A stretch of 64,000 nucleotides of DNA from Gluconacetobacter diazotrophicus PA1 5 (GCF_000067045.1 NC_010125.1:1402001-1466000), one strand, 5' to 3'. Positions 27,112 through 36,647 are shown, numbered from the stretch's first letter. Notes: a model not told the origin generated them from the sequence alone. Program-made: numbers and translations.

Positions 27112-28239
27112 TCAGAGCAGTTTGGCGAATTTCAGCAGCAGCCAGGTGATGACCATGAAGAGGAAGCAGACGCCGCCGGCCTCGACAGTGCCCATGGCGC
27201 CGGTGGCCAGGAACATCCCGCCGGTATTCATGCCGAAGAATCCGGTCACAAAAGTGGCGGGCAGCATCAGCGTGGTGACCACCGACACGGTATACAGGCG
27301 CCGGTTGGTCTCCTCGGCCTGGCCCGATGCCAGTTCGTCCTGCAGCGAGCGGGCGCGGTCCTGAAGCGCCAGAAGATCATCCAGCGCCGCGTGGATCTGC
27401 CGCTGCGAGCGGTCGCGGATGTCGTCCTCGGCCCATTCCGGCAATTCGAGGTCCTCGCTGTGGAAAATCCGGTCGACGGGCGAAATGACGCGGCGCAGTT
27501 CGGTCGACCGGCGCCGCACCTTGCCGATCAGGCCGCTGATGCGGCCGAAATCGGTATGCTGGTCCAGAGTCAGCAGAAGATCCTCGGCCCGGTCAAGCTG
27601 ATCGTCCAGCATGGCGATATTGCGCCGCACCGTGTCGGCGAATTCCAGCAGCGTACGGTCCACGATCTCGGCCGGCGTGCGCGGCGTGTCGCCGCGCTGC
27701 AACCACCGATAGGCGGCGCCCAGGGCCGGAACCGGATGCCGCCGCGTGGTGATCAGCAGGTCCGGCAGCACGGCGAAGCGCCAGGCCGACACGTTGGTGT
27801 CGTCGTCGCTCATGCTGTCGTCGAAGCCGGGAAGGGCGCCGTACACCAGCTCGCCATCCGCTTCCAGCCGGGTGCCCCGGTCGGTACCGCCCAGGGTGGC
27901 GCGGGCTTCCTCGGGCAGGCAGCCGATCGCCTCGACCCGGGCGCGGCTGGCGGTATGGACGACGTCGTAATGAAGCCACACCCAGCCCCGATCGGCCGCG
28001 GCGCCGGGCGCGGCGTCCTCGCCGTCCAGGCGGGCCGGCGGATGGTCGTTCAGGTGCAATGTTGCTTCGTGCGCCGACAATTGCACCGGCCGATGTCCGG
28101 GCACGCACGACACCGCCCAGACCAGGCCGTCGGCGGCATCGGTCACGGGCGTGTCGACAAGGGAGATCTCGGTCTGGGCAATCGTATCGGGCATGGGGGA
28201 CATCCGGGACCGCTCGGGACGCAAGGGCACACTTGGCAT
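27112..28239 (-). CDS. CorA/ZntB-family divalent cation transporter
   Basis: The 375-residue protein has the CorA architecture: a large cytoplasmic N-terminal domain, a long helical stalk (about 200-300), then two C-terminal transmembrane helices. The pore signature GMN is present in TGFFGMNTGGMF, followed by the short periplasmic loop and the last helix FLFMVITWLLLKFAKLL. The Asn-Thr-Gly variant after GMN is typical of the ZntB branch, which moves Zn2+ or other cations; the ion is not certain. ATG 28239 has GGAAG six bases upstream; internal starts at 28203 and 28194 are weaker. Confidence 0.88.
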   Translation of the reverse strand: MPSVPLRPERSRMSPMPDTIAQTEISLVDTPVTDAADGLVWAVSCVPGHRPVQLSAHEATLHLNDHPPARLDGEDAAPGAAADRGWVWLHYDVVHTASRARVEAIGCLPEEARATLGGTDRGTRLEADGELVYGALPGFDDSMSDDDTNVSAWRFAVLPDLLITTRRHPVPALGAAYRWLQRGDTPRTPAEIVDRTLLEFADTVRRNIAMLDDQLDRAEDLLLTLDQHTDFGRISGLIGKVRRRSTELRRVISPVDRIFHSEDLELPEWAEDDIRDRSQRQIHAALDDLLALQDRARSLQDELASGQAEETNRRLYTVSVVTTLMLPATFVTGFFGMNTGGMFLATGAMGTVEAGGVCFLFMVITWLLLKFAKLL

Positions 28240-28299
28240 GCCCGTCTTCCGGTTGCAATCCCGCGCCGCGCCCGGGGACCGGCCGGGGGGGCGGGGGGA

Positions 28300-28806
28300 T
28301 CAGCCTGCCGGCGGGCCGTCGCACCAGAAGCCCGCATGCGGGCCGGCGGCTTCGTCCTCCAGCATCGGGCCCAGCACCGCGACGGGGTGCTGCCCACGGG
28401 CGAATACCTCGCGGCAGGGCAGGGCGAAGGTCGGGTTTTCCGGGTGCGCGCCGGTCAGGGCCAGCAGCCGGTGCTCCGACAGCGCGTAGACCACGCGGCG
28501 GATATTGGTCCAGTAGACCGCGCCGGCACACATGCAGCAGGGCTCGGCGCTGGTATAAAGCGTGCAGTCCGCCATCGCGTCGGGCGGCAGGATGCGCGCG
28601 GCGCCGGCCACGGCGCGCAGTTCGGCATGCTGCGTCGGATCGCCTTCGGGCGGCATGGAATTGTTGATGGCGGTGCTGACCACCCGCCCCTGCGCATCGG
28701 CGACCAGCGCCGCGAACGGATGCCGCCCCTGCGCGCGAGCGTCCGCCGACAGCGCGATGGCCCGCCGCAGCAGGTCCAGGTCGGTCGGTGTGGGGGCTTC
28801 ATGCAT
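28300..28806 (-). CDS. Nucleoside/nucleobase deaminase, guanine deaminase-like
   Basis: The 168-residue zinc deaminase has the paired motifs THAE-type (DPTQHAELRAV) and PCxxC (SAEPCCMCAGAVYW). The sequence around the zinc site is closer to bacterial guanine deaminase than to TadA or cytosine deaminase. The adjacent NCS2 permease, with which it overlaps by 8 bp, supports a role in purine salvage: import of a purine base followed by deamination of guanine to xanthine. The substrate is inferred from similarity and context. Confidence 0.88.
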   Translation of the reverse strand: MHEAPTPTDLDLLRRAIALSADARAQGRHPFAALVADAQGRVVSTAINNSMPPEGDPTQHAELRAVAGAARILPPDAMADCTLYTSAEPCCMCAGAVYWTNIRRVVYALSEHRLLALTGAHPENPTFALPCREVFARGQHPVAVLGPMLEDEAAGPHAGFWCDGPPAG

Positions 28807-30139
28807 CGGTTGCGTCCTCGCAGGGTCCGGTCCGGGATATCTGGTCCGGGGACAGCAGCAGGTTCAGCGTCACCGCGCAGAACGCCGCCATGAACACGCC
28901 GCTGGCGGTCAGGATGCGCAGCGGACCGGGCAGGTGGGCGAACAGGGTCGGGCAGGCCATCGGCAGCACGCCCGCCCCGATCGCCACGGCGGCGACCAGC
29001 GCGTGCGCCGTGCCGGAGGGGCGGATGCGCGCCAGGTCCTGGATGCCGGCCATCGCGGTCATGCCGAACATCAGGATCGCCGAACCGCCCAGGACCGGCC
29101 GGGGCATGCAGGCGACGGCGGCGCCCAGGCGGGGAAACAGGCCCATTGCGACCATCAGGGCGCCCGCCGCCGCGACGACGAAGCGGCTGCGCACGCCGGT
29201 CAGGGCGATCAGCCCGGTATTCTGGGCGAAGGCGTTATAGGGCGTGCCGCCCAGGAATCCGCCCAGCAGGGTGGACAATCCATCGGCGGCATAGGTGCGC
29301 GCCAGCACCGCGCGCGATGCCGTCCGCCCCGCCAGGCGCGAGACGGCCAGGCAGTTGCCGGTGGTCTCCACCAGGATGACCATCATCGCCATGGTCATGA
29401 CCAGGATCGGCACGGTGTGGAAGGCCGGTGCGCCAAATGGCAGCACCGGCGGCGGCGCCATCCACGCCACCTGGCGCATGGGGGTGAAATCGGCCTGCCC
29501 GGTCAGGATGCCCAGCACGCAGCCGGCCGCCATGCCCAGCAGGATGGCCAGCGTCCGCCCCATGCCGCCGGCCCGCGCGGTGATCAGCAGGGTCAGGGCC
29601 AGGGTCGCGAAACCCAGCAGCAGGTGCGCGGGCGCGCCGAAGCCGGGGTCCCCCGGCCGCCCCCCGCCCAGCCAGTTCGCCGCCGCCGGCATCAGCGACA
29701 GCCCGACGACGGTGATCACGCTGCCGATCACCACGGGCGGGAAGAAGCGCGTCAGCCGGCTGGCCAGGGGCGCCAGCAGGCAGGTGGCCAGCCCGCCGCC
29801 GATGACCGCGCCATAGGCGGTCGGCAGGTCGTATTCCCGCGCGATCATGACCATGGGCGGCAGGGCGATGAAGGACGATGCCTGGATCAGCGGCAGGCGT
29901 GCGCCGAACGGGCCCAGCCCCAGGGTCTGGACCAGCGTGGCGATGCCGGATGTCAGGATGCTGGCATTGACCAGCATCGCCTGCTGTGCGCCGTCCAGCC
30001 CCAGCGTGCTGCCGATGATCAGCGGCACCGCGACGATCCCGGCATAGATCACCAGCACATGCTGCAAACCGCAGACCAGAAGCTGCCAGGGCGGCAGGCG
30101 CGCCTCGACAGGGTCGGGCCGGTTCGCGACATGGTTCAT
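28799..30139 (-). CDS. NCS2-family nucleobase:cation symporter (xanthine/uracil permease)
   Basis: The 446-residue integral membrane protein has 12-14 hydrophobic segments. NCS2 features include LVCGLQHVLVIYAGIVAVPL near the N-terminus and the substrate-site region TPYNAFAQNTGLIALTGV. The QNTG motif is typical of the purine (xanthine/urate) branch. Residue VLVETTGNCLAVSRLAG marks the preceding helix. The stop overlaps the start of the guanine-deaminase-like gene, indicating translational coupling. The gene lies 8 bp after a DUF3597 gene. Confidence 0.92.
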   Translation of the reverse strand: MNHVANRPDPVEARLPPWQLLVCGLQHVLVIYAGIVAVPLIIGSTLGLDGAQQAMLVNASILTSGIATLVQTLGLGPFGARLPLIQASSFIALPPMVMIAREYDLPTAYGAVIGGGLATCLLAPLASRLTRFFPPVVIGSVITVVGLSLMPAAANWLGGGRPGDPGFGAPAHLLLGFATLALTLLITARAGGMGRTLAILLGMAAGCVLGILTGQADFTPMRQVAWMAPPPVLPFGAPAFHTVPILVMTMAMMVILVETTGNCLAVSRLAGRTASRAVLARTYAADGLSTLLGGFLGGTPYNAFAQNTGLIALTGVRSRFVVAAAGALMVAMGLFPRLGAAVACMPRPVLGGSAILMFGMTAMAGIQDLARIRPSGTAHALVAAVAIGAGVLPMACPTLFAHLPGPLRILTASGVFMAAFCAVTLNLLLSPDQISRTGPCEDATDA

Positions 30140-30147
30140 TCAGCGGG

Positions 30148-30594
30148 TCATTTCAGGTCGTCGGGAACCTTGCCGCCATTGTCCGCCAGCTTCTGCATGA
30201 CCTGCCTGTGCAGCCAGGTATTCATTCCGGCGGAATCGTTCATGTCGCCGGTATAATGCAGTTCCTCCGCCAGTTGCTTGCGCGCGGCCAGCGAACTGTC
30301 CAGGCCCAGCAGCTTCATCAGGTCGACGATCGACTGCCGCCAGTTCAGCGGTTGCGGCGCCTTGGCTGCCAGGGCGGACAGGATGGCGGCGACGTCGACC
30401 GGCTGCGCCGGAGCGGTGGCTGCAGCCGGAGCTGGGGCTGGGGCCGTGGTCGGGGATGCGCCCGGCGGCGTGGCCTGGGGGGCGGCCGTGCCCGACGGCG
30501 TCAGCGTGACCTGCGGATTGGCCGTGGACGCGCCCGCGGGCGTGACGCCGGCATGGCCGAAGATCGTGGAAAGAATGGTTCCGAAGATGCTCAT
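30148..30594 (-). CDS. DUF3597 family protein
   Basis: The 148-residue protein begins MSIFGTILSTIFGHAG and carries an Ala/Pro/Thr-rich segment (20-65). The conserved C-terminal domain (about 68-148) follows, with the hallmarks LNWRQSIVDLMKLLGLDSS and RKQLAEELHYTGDMNDSA. The family is of unknown function, and the fold is reported to be a small helical bundle. It has no signal peptide. The gene precedes the purine permease by 8 bp, so it is likely in the same transcript, though a functional link is unknown. Confidence 0.9.
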   Translation of the reverse strand: MSIFGTILSTIFGHAGVTPAGASTANPQVTLTPSGTAAPQATPPGASPTTAPAPAPAAATAPAQPVDVAAILSALAAKAPQPLNWRQSIVDLMKLLGLDSSLAARKQLAEELHYTGDMNDSAGMNTWLHRQVMQKLADNGGKVPDDLK

Positions 30595-30628
30595 GGTCTG
30601 AAACTCCCCTGGTCGTTGGTCCCGGGGA

Positions 30629-30662
30629 CCGGATGCGACCGCATGCAATGCGGCGCATCCGG
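30629..30662 (-). terminator. Hairpin between ahcY and the DUF3597 gene
   Basis: A 9-bp stem (CCGGATGCG with CGCATCCGG) encloses a further 6-bp stem (CCGCAT with ATGCGG), 13 bp after the ahcY stop. No T-run follows on the minus strand. It may end or stabilise the ahcY transcript. Confidence 0.5.
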
Positions 30663-30674
30663 TGCGCCGGACCG

Positions 30675-31973
30675 TCAGTACCGGTACAGGTCGTTCTTGA
30701 ACGGCCCGTTGACCGGAACGCCGATATAGTCGGCCTGTTTCGCCGTCATCCGCGTCAATTCGGCGCCGACCTTCGCCAGGTGCAGGGCCGCGACCTTTTC
30801 GTCCAGGTGCTTGGGCAGGGTGTAGACCTTGCGCTCGTACTTGCCGGCCGGCGCGGTCCACAGTTCGATCTGCGCCAGCGTCTGGTTGGTGAAGGACGCC
30901 GACATCACGAAGGACGGGTGACCCGTCGCGTTGCCCAGATTGACCAGACGGCCCTCGGACAGGACGATCAGGCGCTTGCCGTCGGGGAAGACGACCTCGT
31001 CCACCTGCGGCTTGATGTTGTCCCAGGGGAAGTTGCGCAGCGCGTCGATCTGGATCTCGGAATCGAAATGCCCGATATTGCAGACGATGGCGCGGTGCTT
31101 CATCTCGCGCATATGGTCGATGGTGATGATGTCGACATTGCCGGTGCAGGTGACGAAGATGTCACCGCGCGGGGCGGCGCCTTCCATCGTCACGACCTCG
31201 TAGCCTTCCATCGCCGCCTGCAGGGCGCAGATCGGGTCGGCCTCGGTTACCAGAACGCGGCAGCCGGCATTGCGCAGCGACGCGGCCGATCCCTTGCCCA
31301 CGTCGCCATAGCCGGCGACGACGGCGATCTTGCCGGCCATCATCACGTCGGTGCCGCGACGGATCGCGTCCACCAGGCTCTCGCGGCAGCCGTACAGATT
31401 GTCGAATTTCGACTTGGTGACGCTGTCGTTGACGTTGATCGCGGGCACGGCCAGCGTGCCCTTCTTCGCCATTTCCCACAGGCGATGCACGCCGGTGGTC
31501 GTCTCCTCGGACAGGCCGCGCACGTCCTTCAGCATGTCGGGGTACTTGTCGTGCATCAGCACGGTCAGGTCGCCGCCATCGTCCAGGATCATGTTCGGCG
31601 TCCAGCCGTCCGGACCCTTCACCGTCGCCTCGATGCACCACCAGAATTCGTCCTCGGACAGGCCCTTCCAGGCGAAGACCGGCACGCCCGTCGCGGCGAT
31701 GGCGGCGGCGGCGTGGTCCTGGGTCGAAAAGATGTTGCACGACGACCAGCGCACGGTGGCGCCCAGCGCGGTCAGGGTCTCGATCAGCACGGCGGTCTGG
31801 ATCGTCATGTGCAGGCAGCCGGCGATGCGCGCGCCCTTCAGCGGCTGGCTGGCACCGAATTCCTCGCGCAGTGCCATCAGGCCGGGCATTTCACCCTCGG
31901 CGATCGAAATCTCCTTGCGGCCCCATTCGGCGAGCGAGATGTCCCGTACCTTGTAATCCGTGCTGGCGGTCAT
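30675..31973 (-). CDS. ahcY: Adenosylhomocysteinase
   Basis: The 432-residue enzyme hydrolyses S-adenosylhomocysteine to homocysteine and adenosine, clearing the product inhibitor of methyltransferases. The family signatures are present: the substrate-domain [12 protein letters not shown]-type sequence (here [17 protein letters not shown]), the NAD motif [17 protein letters not shown], and the C-terminal tail [20 protein letters not shown] with KNDLYRY. ATG 31973 has AGGACG upstream; the frame extends 16 codons further without support. No SAH riboswitch-like motif was recognised in the short upstream region. Confidence 0.97.
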   Translation of the reverse strand: MTASTDYKVRDISLAEWGRKEISIAEGEMPGLMALREEFGASQPLKGARIAGCLHMTIQTAVLIETLTALGATVRWSSCNIFSTQDHAAAAIAATGVPVFAWKGLSEDEFWWCIEATVKGPDGWTPNMILDDGGDLTVLMHDKYPDMLKDVRGLSEETTTGVHRLWEMAKKGTLAVPAINVNDSVTKSKFDNLYGCRESLVDAIRRGTDVMMAGKIAVVAGYGDVGKGSAASLRNAGCRVLVTEADPICALQAAMEGYEVVTMEGAAPRGDIFVTCTGNVDIITIDHMREMKHRAIVCNIGHFDSEIQIDALRNFPWDNIKPQVDEVVFPDGKRLIVLSEGRLVNLGNATGHPSFVMSASFTNQTLAQIELWTAPAGKYERKVYTLPKHLDEKVAALHLAKVGAELTRMTAKQADYIGVPVNGPFKNDLYRY

Positions 31974-32049
31974 GTTCCGTCCTGTCCGTAGAGAAAAATC
32001 CCGGCAGGTATAGGCGGTCACGTTCCCCGGGGCTAGAGCCGGCGTCCCG

Positions 32050-33066
32050 TCAGGATGCGGCGACGTCCTCGGCCGCCCGCAGCACGCGCAGGAAATTGCC
32101 GCCCCAGATCGCGGCGATCTGGGCCGCGTCGTAGCCCCGGCGCAGCAGTTCCGCCGTCAGGGCGGGGGACTGCGCCGCGTTGCGCCAGCCCTCGATGGTG
32201 CCGCCGCCGTCGAAATCCGACGAAATGCCGACATGCCCGACCCCGATCCGGTCCACGACATAGTCGATGTGATCGACATAGTCCGCCACGTTCACCGGCC
32301 GCTTCCGCCGGGCCTCGCGCGGGCGCAGGAAGGCATCGACCGCCGTGATATGGACCACGCCGCCGCAGTCGCGCAATGCGTCGAGCTGTTCGTCGTCCAG
32401 GTTGCGCGGATGGTCGCACAGCGCGCGGACGCAGGAATGGGTGGCCAGGACCGGGCTGCGCGACAGGCGCACGGCCTGCATCATGGTGCTGCGCGCGGTG
32501 TGCGAGATATCGACCATCAGGCCCAGCCGGTTCATCTCCGCGATCGCCTCGCGCCCCAGGCCGGACAACCCGCCATGGCGGCTCTCGACGTCGCCCAGCG
32601 CGGCCGAGGGACGGGCGGAATCGGCCAGTGCGTTATGCCCGTTATGGGTCAGGGTCATGTAGCGCGCGCCCTTCGCGCGGAACCGGGCCAGAAGCGACAG
32701 GTCCTCGCCCATCGCGTAGCCGTTTTCCACCGCCGGGACGATCGCGGTGACGCCGTCGCGGAAGGCGGCCTCGATCTCGTCCGCCAGGGGGCAGATCCGC
32801 GCCTCGCCGGTCGCGCCACTGCGGCCGATCGCATCCAGCATGTCCAGCGCCTGCTGCCCGATGGCGGCATGGGTGTCCGCATCGGTCGGGCCCTGCCCGA
32901 CATAGGCGACCAGGCAGGCGGCGGCGATGCCGCCCCGCCGCAGCTTCGGCAGGTCGACATGGCGGTAGGATGTCTCCTGCGCGATGTCGCCCCGGTCGGG
33001 CCAGGGAATGTCGATATGCGTATCGACCGTCAGGATGGATCGGTGCAGGGCCTGGGATTCGGTCAT
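32050..33066 (-). CDS. Membrane dipeptidase (peptidase M19 family)
   Basis: The 338-residue metallopeptidase is of the renal-dipeptidase family. The first metal ligands are in [10 protein letters not shown] (HxD). The bridging Glu is in [10 protein letters not shown]. The histidines are in [12 protein letters not shown] and [15 protein letters not shown], and the late Asp is in [11 protein letters not shown]. All expected residues are present. No signal peptide is visible, so it may act in the cytoplasm. Likely substrates are dipeptides with a D-residue or, in some relatives, beta-lactams. It lies 76 bp before ahcY on the same strand. Confidence 0.93.
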   Translation of the reverse strand: MTESQALHRSILTVDTHIDIPWPDRGDIAQETSYRHVDLPKLRRGGIAAACLVAYVGQGPTDADTHAAIGQQALDMLDAIGRSGATGEARICPLADEIEAAFRDGVTAIVPAVENGYAMGEDLSLLARFRAKGARYMTLTHNGHNALADSARPSAALGDVESRHGGLSGLGREAIAEMNRLGLMVDISHTARSTMMQAVRLSRSPVLATHSCVRALCDHPRNLDDEQLDALRDCGGVVHITAVDAFLRPREARRKRPVNVADYVDHIDYVVDRIGVGHVGISSDFDGGGTIEGWRNAAQSPALTAELLRRGYDAAQIAAIWGGNFLRVLRAAEDVAAS

Positions 33067-33179
33067 GGCGGAAATGTAGCCCGGATTACGCCATCCCGTA
33101 AGAGTTTGTCCGCATGCGATGCGCCCCCCGAAGCGACACGCCCCCGGGCGGGGGCGCATCGCGGCGGGCGGTTAGGTCG

Positions 33180-33674
33180 TCAATGCTGGGTTTCGGTGTT
33201 GATCGGGATGCGCCGCCCCTGCGGGGCTTCCGCCCCCTTCGGCATGGTGACGGTCAGCACGCCGTTCTGGAACCGGGCGGTGGCTTCGTCCTCCTTGACG
33301 CCGTGCGGCAGGGAGAAGCGGCGTTCGAAGCGGCCATAGCGTCGCTCGCTGTACCCGCTGGACGCATCCGTGCTTTCCTGGCGGCGTTCGCCGCAGATGC
33401 ACAGCACCCCGTTATCGACGCTGAGCGTGACATCCTTTTCGGTCAGGCCCGGCAGTTCGGCGGTGACGGTCATCGCGGTATCGGTATCGGCGACCTCGAC
33501 ACTGGGCCAGGTGCTGCCGGTGGGGCTGCGCGGATCCCATGCCTGCATGAAATCGTCGAACAGCCGGTCTATTTCCCGCTGGAGACTCATGAACGGACCG
33601 CCTTGCCGGTCCTGCGCCGGCATGGGTGGCCGACTGTCATCCCGTCCCCAGGGCATCAGAGAGCGCATAGCCAT
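33180..33674 (-). CDS. Small heat shock protein Hsp20
   Basis: The 164-residue protein has an alpha-crystallin domain (about 52-150). The family pattern TVTAELPGLTEKDVTLSVDNG, the loop with GERRQES, and the conserved ATARFQNGVLTVTMPK are present. The C-terminal tail GRRIPINTETQH holds the I-x-I-type anchor IPI. It works as an ATP-independent holdase against aggregation. ATG 33674 follows GAGGGG. Two strong hairpins lie in the 5' leader and may control translation or transcription. Confidence 0.95.
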   Translation of the reverse strand: MAMRSLMPWGRDDSRPPMPAQDRQGGPFMSLQREIDRLFDDFMQAWDPRSPTGSTWPSVEVADTDTAMTVTAELPGLTEKDVTLSVDNGVLCICGERRQESTDASSGYSERRYGRFERRFSLPHGVKEDEATARFQNGVLTVTMPKGAEAPQGRRIPINTETQH

Positions 33675-33688
33675 TGGTTCGTTCCCCT

Positions 33689-33728
33689 CTGGAATGCGTG
33701 ATCGGGTAAACCCGATCACGCATTCCAG
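33689..33728 (-). promoter_or_regulatory. 18-bp perfect hairpin in the hsp20 leader
   Basis: Bases 33689-33706 pair perfectly with 33711-33728 around a 4-base loop. On the minus strand the stem ends directly at the AGGGG ribosome binding site of hsp20. On the plus strand the hairpin is followed by GCTTTTGTTTTC, so it could also stop antisense transcription. The motif CGTGATC occurs in both arms. Confidence 0.55.
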
Positions 33729-33740
33729 GCTTTTGTTTTC

Positions 33741-33789
33741 AGAGCATCTTCACGTGATCAGGTGATCTTACCTCATCACGATCTGCTCT
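33741..33789 (-). promoter_or_regulatory. Second, interrupted hairpin upstream of hsp20
   Basis: AGAGCA pairs with TGCTCT, an internal loop follows, then CGTGAT pairs with ATCACG and AGGT with ACCT around a 6-base loop. It carries another copy of CGTGATC. It lies just upstream of the 18-bp hairpin and may form with it a structured 5' leader, or may be a regulator-binding region. Confidence 0.4.
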
Positions 33790-33933
33790 GGCATGGCCGG
33801 GGACGCCACGCTGACCGTGGCTGCGACCCGGCCCCTGGAAGCTGGGACGACAGGGGTCGATATCAAGAGGTATTCCTGAAATCTCCTGACGGATAAACAA
33901 TTGATTTCCGAAGTCGCCTTCCCTTCCGTTCCC

Positions 33934-34149
33934 TCATCCGGCCAGGGACCGGCGGCCCGGGTCGCTGTTGCGCTCGGCCAGCAGGGCCTCGGCGGCTTCG
34001 ACAAGGGTCTGCCAATGGATGGTCCGGAGCTCGTCATTGGCTTCCCGGGCCTGGACCAGGTACATCCGGGCGATCAGCACGGCGTCGGGTCCGTGGCGCG
34101 CGACGAGTTCGACCGCCTCGGCCGGGACCAGTTTGCGATGGTTCTGCAT
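33934..34149 (-). CDS. Small hypothetical protein (71 aa)
   Basis: No family is recognised. The 71-residue protein is soluble and mostly alpha-helical, with regions around KLVPAEAVELVARHGPDA and RTIHWQTLVEAAEALLAER. It has no cysteine and no signal peptide. The ATG at 34149 follows a strong GGGAGG ribosome binding site, which is the main reason to accept it. It lies alone between the terminator of the TonB-receptor gene and the hsp20 leader. The surrounding intergenic DNA is A+T-richer than average. Confidence 0.65.
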   Translation of the reverse strand: MQNHRKLVPAEAVELVARHGPDAVLIARMYLVQAREANDELRTIHWQTLVEAAEALLAERNSDPGRRSLAG

Positions 34150-34230
34150 GGCCTGCCTCCCTCTCTGATGGCGGTCTGCCAGAGATTGGCGGCAGGGCGG
34201 CGGGGTTCAATATCGCGACGGGTCGCGGGC

Positions 34231-34260
34231 AAAAAAAAGCGGGCGCCGCATGGCGCCCGC
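34231..34260 (-). terminator. Intrinsic terminator after the TonB-receptor gene
   Basis: On the minus strand a 9-bp G+C-rich stem (34239-34247 with 34252-34260) with a 4-base loop is followed by eight Ts. It lies about 42 bp past the stop codon of the receptor gene. Confidence 0.92.
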
Positions 34261-34301
34261 CGGAGCATGAAGGGGGCGGCATCGCCGCCCCCGGCTGGCC
34301 G

Positions 34302-36647
34302 TCAGAAAGCGGTCGAGACGGTGCCTGTCATCGTGAAACGCGGTTCGACCATGAAGGAATTTCCAGTGCCGGTCGTGTTGGCGTTCTGATCCGTGGCGCG
34401 ATAGACCACGCCCATCGGGCCGGTGCGGACGATGGAGCCGGTCAGGTTCGTGAAGTTCAGACGGAATGTCGGAGACTTGGCGAACATGAACGGCTTGAAG
34501 TGATAGCCGAGCGACAGCGTGTTGGTGACGTAGCCCGGCATGCGCTGGTCCCCGGCGACGCTGACCGACTGCGCGCCGGTATAATGCACGCTGCCGTTGG
34601 CGAAGAATCCCTTGTAGGTATAGGTCAATCCGAAATTGGCCATGACGTGCGGCGCCATGACCGCCTGCGTGCCCTTCGAATGGATCAATGTCGGCACGGC
34701 CTCGTTGAGGTCCATGACATTGCTGTCCTGCCGGGCGTTGAGGTATTCGATCGACGCATAGGGGCTGAAGCCGTGGATGGAGCGGCCGGATACCATCAGG
34801 TCGAAGCCGCGCATGGTCTGGTTGCCGATCGAAATCGGCTTGAAGCTGTTATAGCCGATATACTGGTTCACGATACGGTTGGTGACGTTGTAGTTGAACA
34901 GCGCCAGGTCAACGATGACGTATTTGTCGTGATAGCGGTATCCCAGCTCTTCCTTGATGGAATACTGGTTTTTCGGGAAAGCGTTGGGGGCGGTGGGCAG
35001 CCAGCCCATGTCGACGGCGCTGGGCTGGCGATAGTCGCCTTCCGCGTTGACGTAGATCTGGTGATGCTCGTTGAACGTATAGCCGATGGACAGTTGCGGC
35101 AGCGGCTCGGTCGTGTTGGTGCTGTACCGGTTGTACGGGTCCGCGGTCCAGGTATTGGCCATCACGAACTTGAATCCGGCATGGATGACCAGCTTGTCGT
35201 GCAGGTATTTCGCGGTGTCCTGCAGGAACAGCGAGTGCAGCTCGTATCCGGCGTTCTGGCCGTAGGGCGAGGTGGTCTTGTACAGGTACCACGGGCTCGG
35301 CGGGGTGCCGTCGGCATTCGTCGCCCCGCTGGGATAGGACTGGTCGGTGTAGTTGTTTTCGTACCAGTAACCCAGCGAGAACGCGTTATGCGGGTCGATC
35401 TGGTAGCCCAGCTTCGTCACCGCGCCCACCTGGCGGGTGGCGTTCTGCAGGAAGAAGCTCGTCTGGTTGACACCGTCGACGACGCCGCCCGGAGACGCGT
35501 CCCAGCCCTGCCCGAAGCTGAAATAGGGCTGCAGGTCGAAGCTGAAGCGTGCCGGCAGAACGATATGCAGCGGCGCGGTCAGGAAGACCTGGTTCCAGTG
35601 ATCCTTGTTGTTCTTCCAGTAATTGTCGTCCGAAGGATTGGCCGAACGGCCCCAGCCCTGCCCGGTGTGCTTGAAGGTGTAGAATTCCTGCGCGGTCGGG
35701 TAATTGTCGATGGTGAAGTTTTCGTTGTTCCACGACACGAAGACCTTGGCGGTCGAGCCGTTGGCCCAGTCCTTCTGCACGCCGAAATCCAGGTGGTGGC
35801 GTTCGTTGATGCCCGCGCCCATCCAGGCCCTGTCATGCGTGTTGGAAAACGAGACATAGGCGCGCACGCCGCTGTTGCCGATATCGCCCGATTCCAGACG
35901 CAGGAACTCGCGCGACAGGTTGTTGGTCCCGTACGAGAAATCCATCAGCCCGCCGGCCTTGTGCGATGCGATGTGCGACTGCTCGTTCATCACGCCGCCG
36001 GCGGCCGACATGACCGGCAGGTCGATGCCCGAGCTGCCGGGGGTGACGTTGACCTCTTCCAGGTTCTCGGAATCGATGTCCTCGGCCATGTATTTGGCCG
36101 CCGCCGCGGGGGCGCCGTCCACCATCAGGCCCATGTCCAGGTCGGTCAGGCCGCGCACCTCGATCATGCCGCCCTGCATGCCGCCGGTATCGGGCGTGGA
36201 CACGCTCAGGCTCGGCAGGTTCTTGATCAGGTCGAGCGCCGTGCTGGTTGGCGCGCGCATGTCGATATATTCCTTGGCCACGGTCTGGACGGTATGCGGC
36301 GCCGTTTCCAGCCGCATCATGCCGCCGCCGCCGTTCAGCGCCTGGCGTGACGAGACGACCGAGATGTCCTCGGGCGAGGCAGCCCGCGCCACCGTGGTGC
36401 GCGGCGCGGCGGCGCGCGGGGTCACGGGGTGGGCTGCGGTCGCGGCATGGGCCGCCGGGGCGGCGGGGGCATGGGCCGCGGACGTGGCGGCGGTGCTGGA
36501 CGTGGCATGACGCTTGGGCGGCGTCGTCGTGGTCGTCGCGGCGCGGGTTTCGGCACCCGACAGGGCAACGCTGCAGACGACGCCGGCCAGACAGGACATG
36601 GCCAGAAGCCGGCTTCGCAGTCCGGGCTTCCGGGGGTGATGCGTCAT
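34302..36647 (-). CDS. TonB-dependent outer-membrane receptor
   Basis: The 781-residue protein has a signal peptide (about 1-35, LLAMSCLAGVVCSVALSGAETRA). A Thr/Ala-rich low-complexity linker (36-85) follows, then a plug domain (about 95-215) with DMRAPTSTALDLIKNLPSL and MIEVRGLTDLDMGLMVDGAP. The 22-strand beta-barrel ends in an aromatic residue (FTMTGTVSTAF), as outer-membrane proteins do. The substrate (siderophore or other nutrient) cannot be told. ATG 36647 has GGATCGAGGA upstream. The gene is monocistronic, with its own terminator and a 390-bp upstream region. Confidence 0.93.
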   Translation of the reverse strand: MTHHPRKPGLRSRLLAMSCLAGVVCSVALSGAETRAATTTTTPPKRHATSSTAATSAAHAPAAPAAHAATAAHPVTPRAAAPRTTVARAASPEDISVVSSRQALNGGGGMMRLETAPHTVQTVAKEYIDMRAPTSTALDLIKNLPSLSVSTPDTGGMQGGMIEVRGLTDLDMGLMVDGAPAAAAKYMAEDIDSENLEEVNVTPGSSGIDLPVMSAAGGVMNEQSHIASHKAGGLMDFSYGTNNLSREFLRLESGDIGNSGVRAYVSFSNTHDRAWMGAGINERHHLDFGVQKDWANGSTAKVFVSWNNENFTIDNYPTAQEFYTFKHTGQGWGRSANPSDDNYWKNNKDHWNQVFLTAPLHIVLPARFSFDLQPYFSFGQGWDASPGGVVDGVNQTSFFLQNATRQVGAVTKLGYQIDPHNAFSLGYWYENNYTDQSYPSGATNADGTPPSPWYLYKTTSPYGQNAGYELHSLFLQDTAKYLHDKLVIHAGFKFVMANTWTADPYNRYSTNTTEPLPQLSIGYTFNEHHQIYVNAEGDYRQPSAVDMGWLPTAPNAFPKNQYSIKEELGYRYHDKYVIVDLALFNYNVTNRIVNQYIGYNSFKPISIGNQTMRGFDLMVSGRSIHGFSPYASIEYLNARQDSNVMDLNEAVPTLIHSKGTQAVMAPHVMANFGLTYTYKGFFANGSVHYTGAQSVSVAGDQRMPGYVTNTLSLGYHFKPFMFAKSPTFRLNFTNLTGSIVRTGPMGVVYRATDQNANTTGTGNSFMVEPRFTMTGTVSTAF

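Noticed and set aside
31974-32049. Possible S-adenosylhomocysteine riboswitch before ahcY
   Set aside because: The region is only 76 bp and no conserved core resembling the known SAH riboswitch was recognised.
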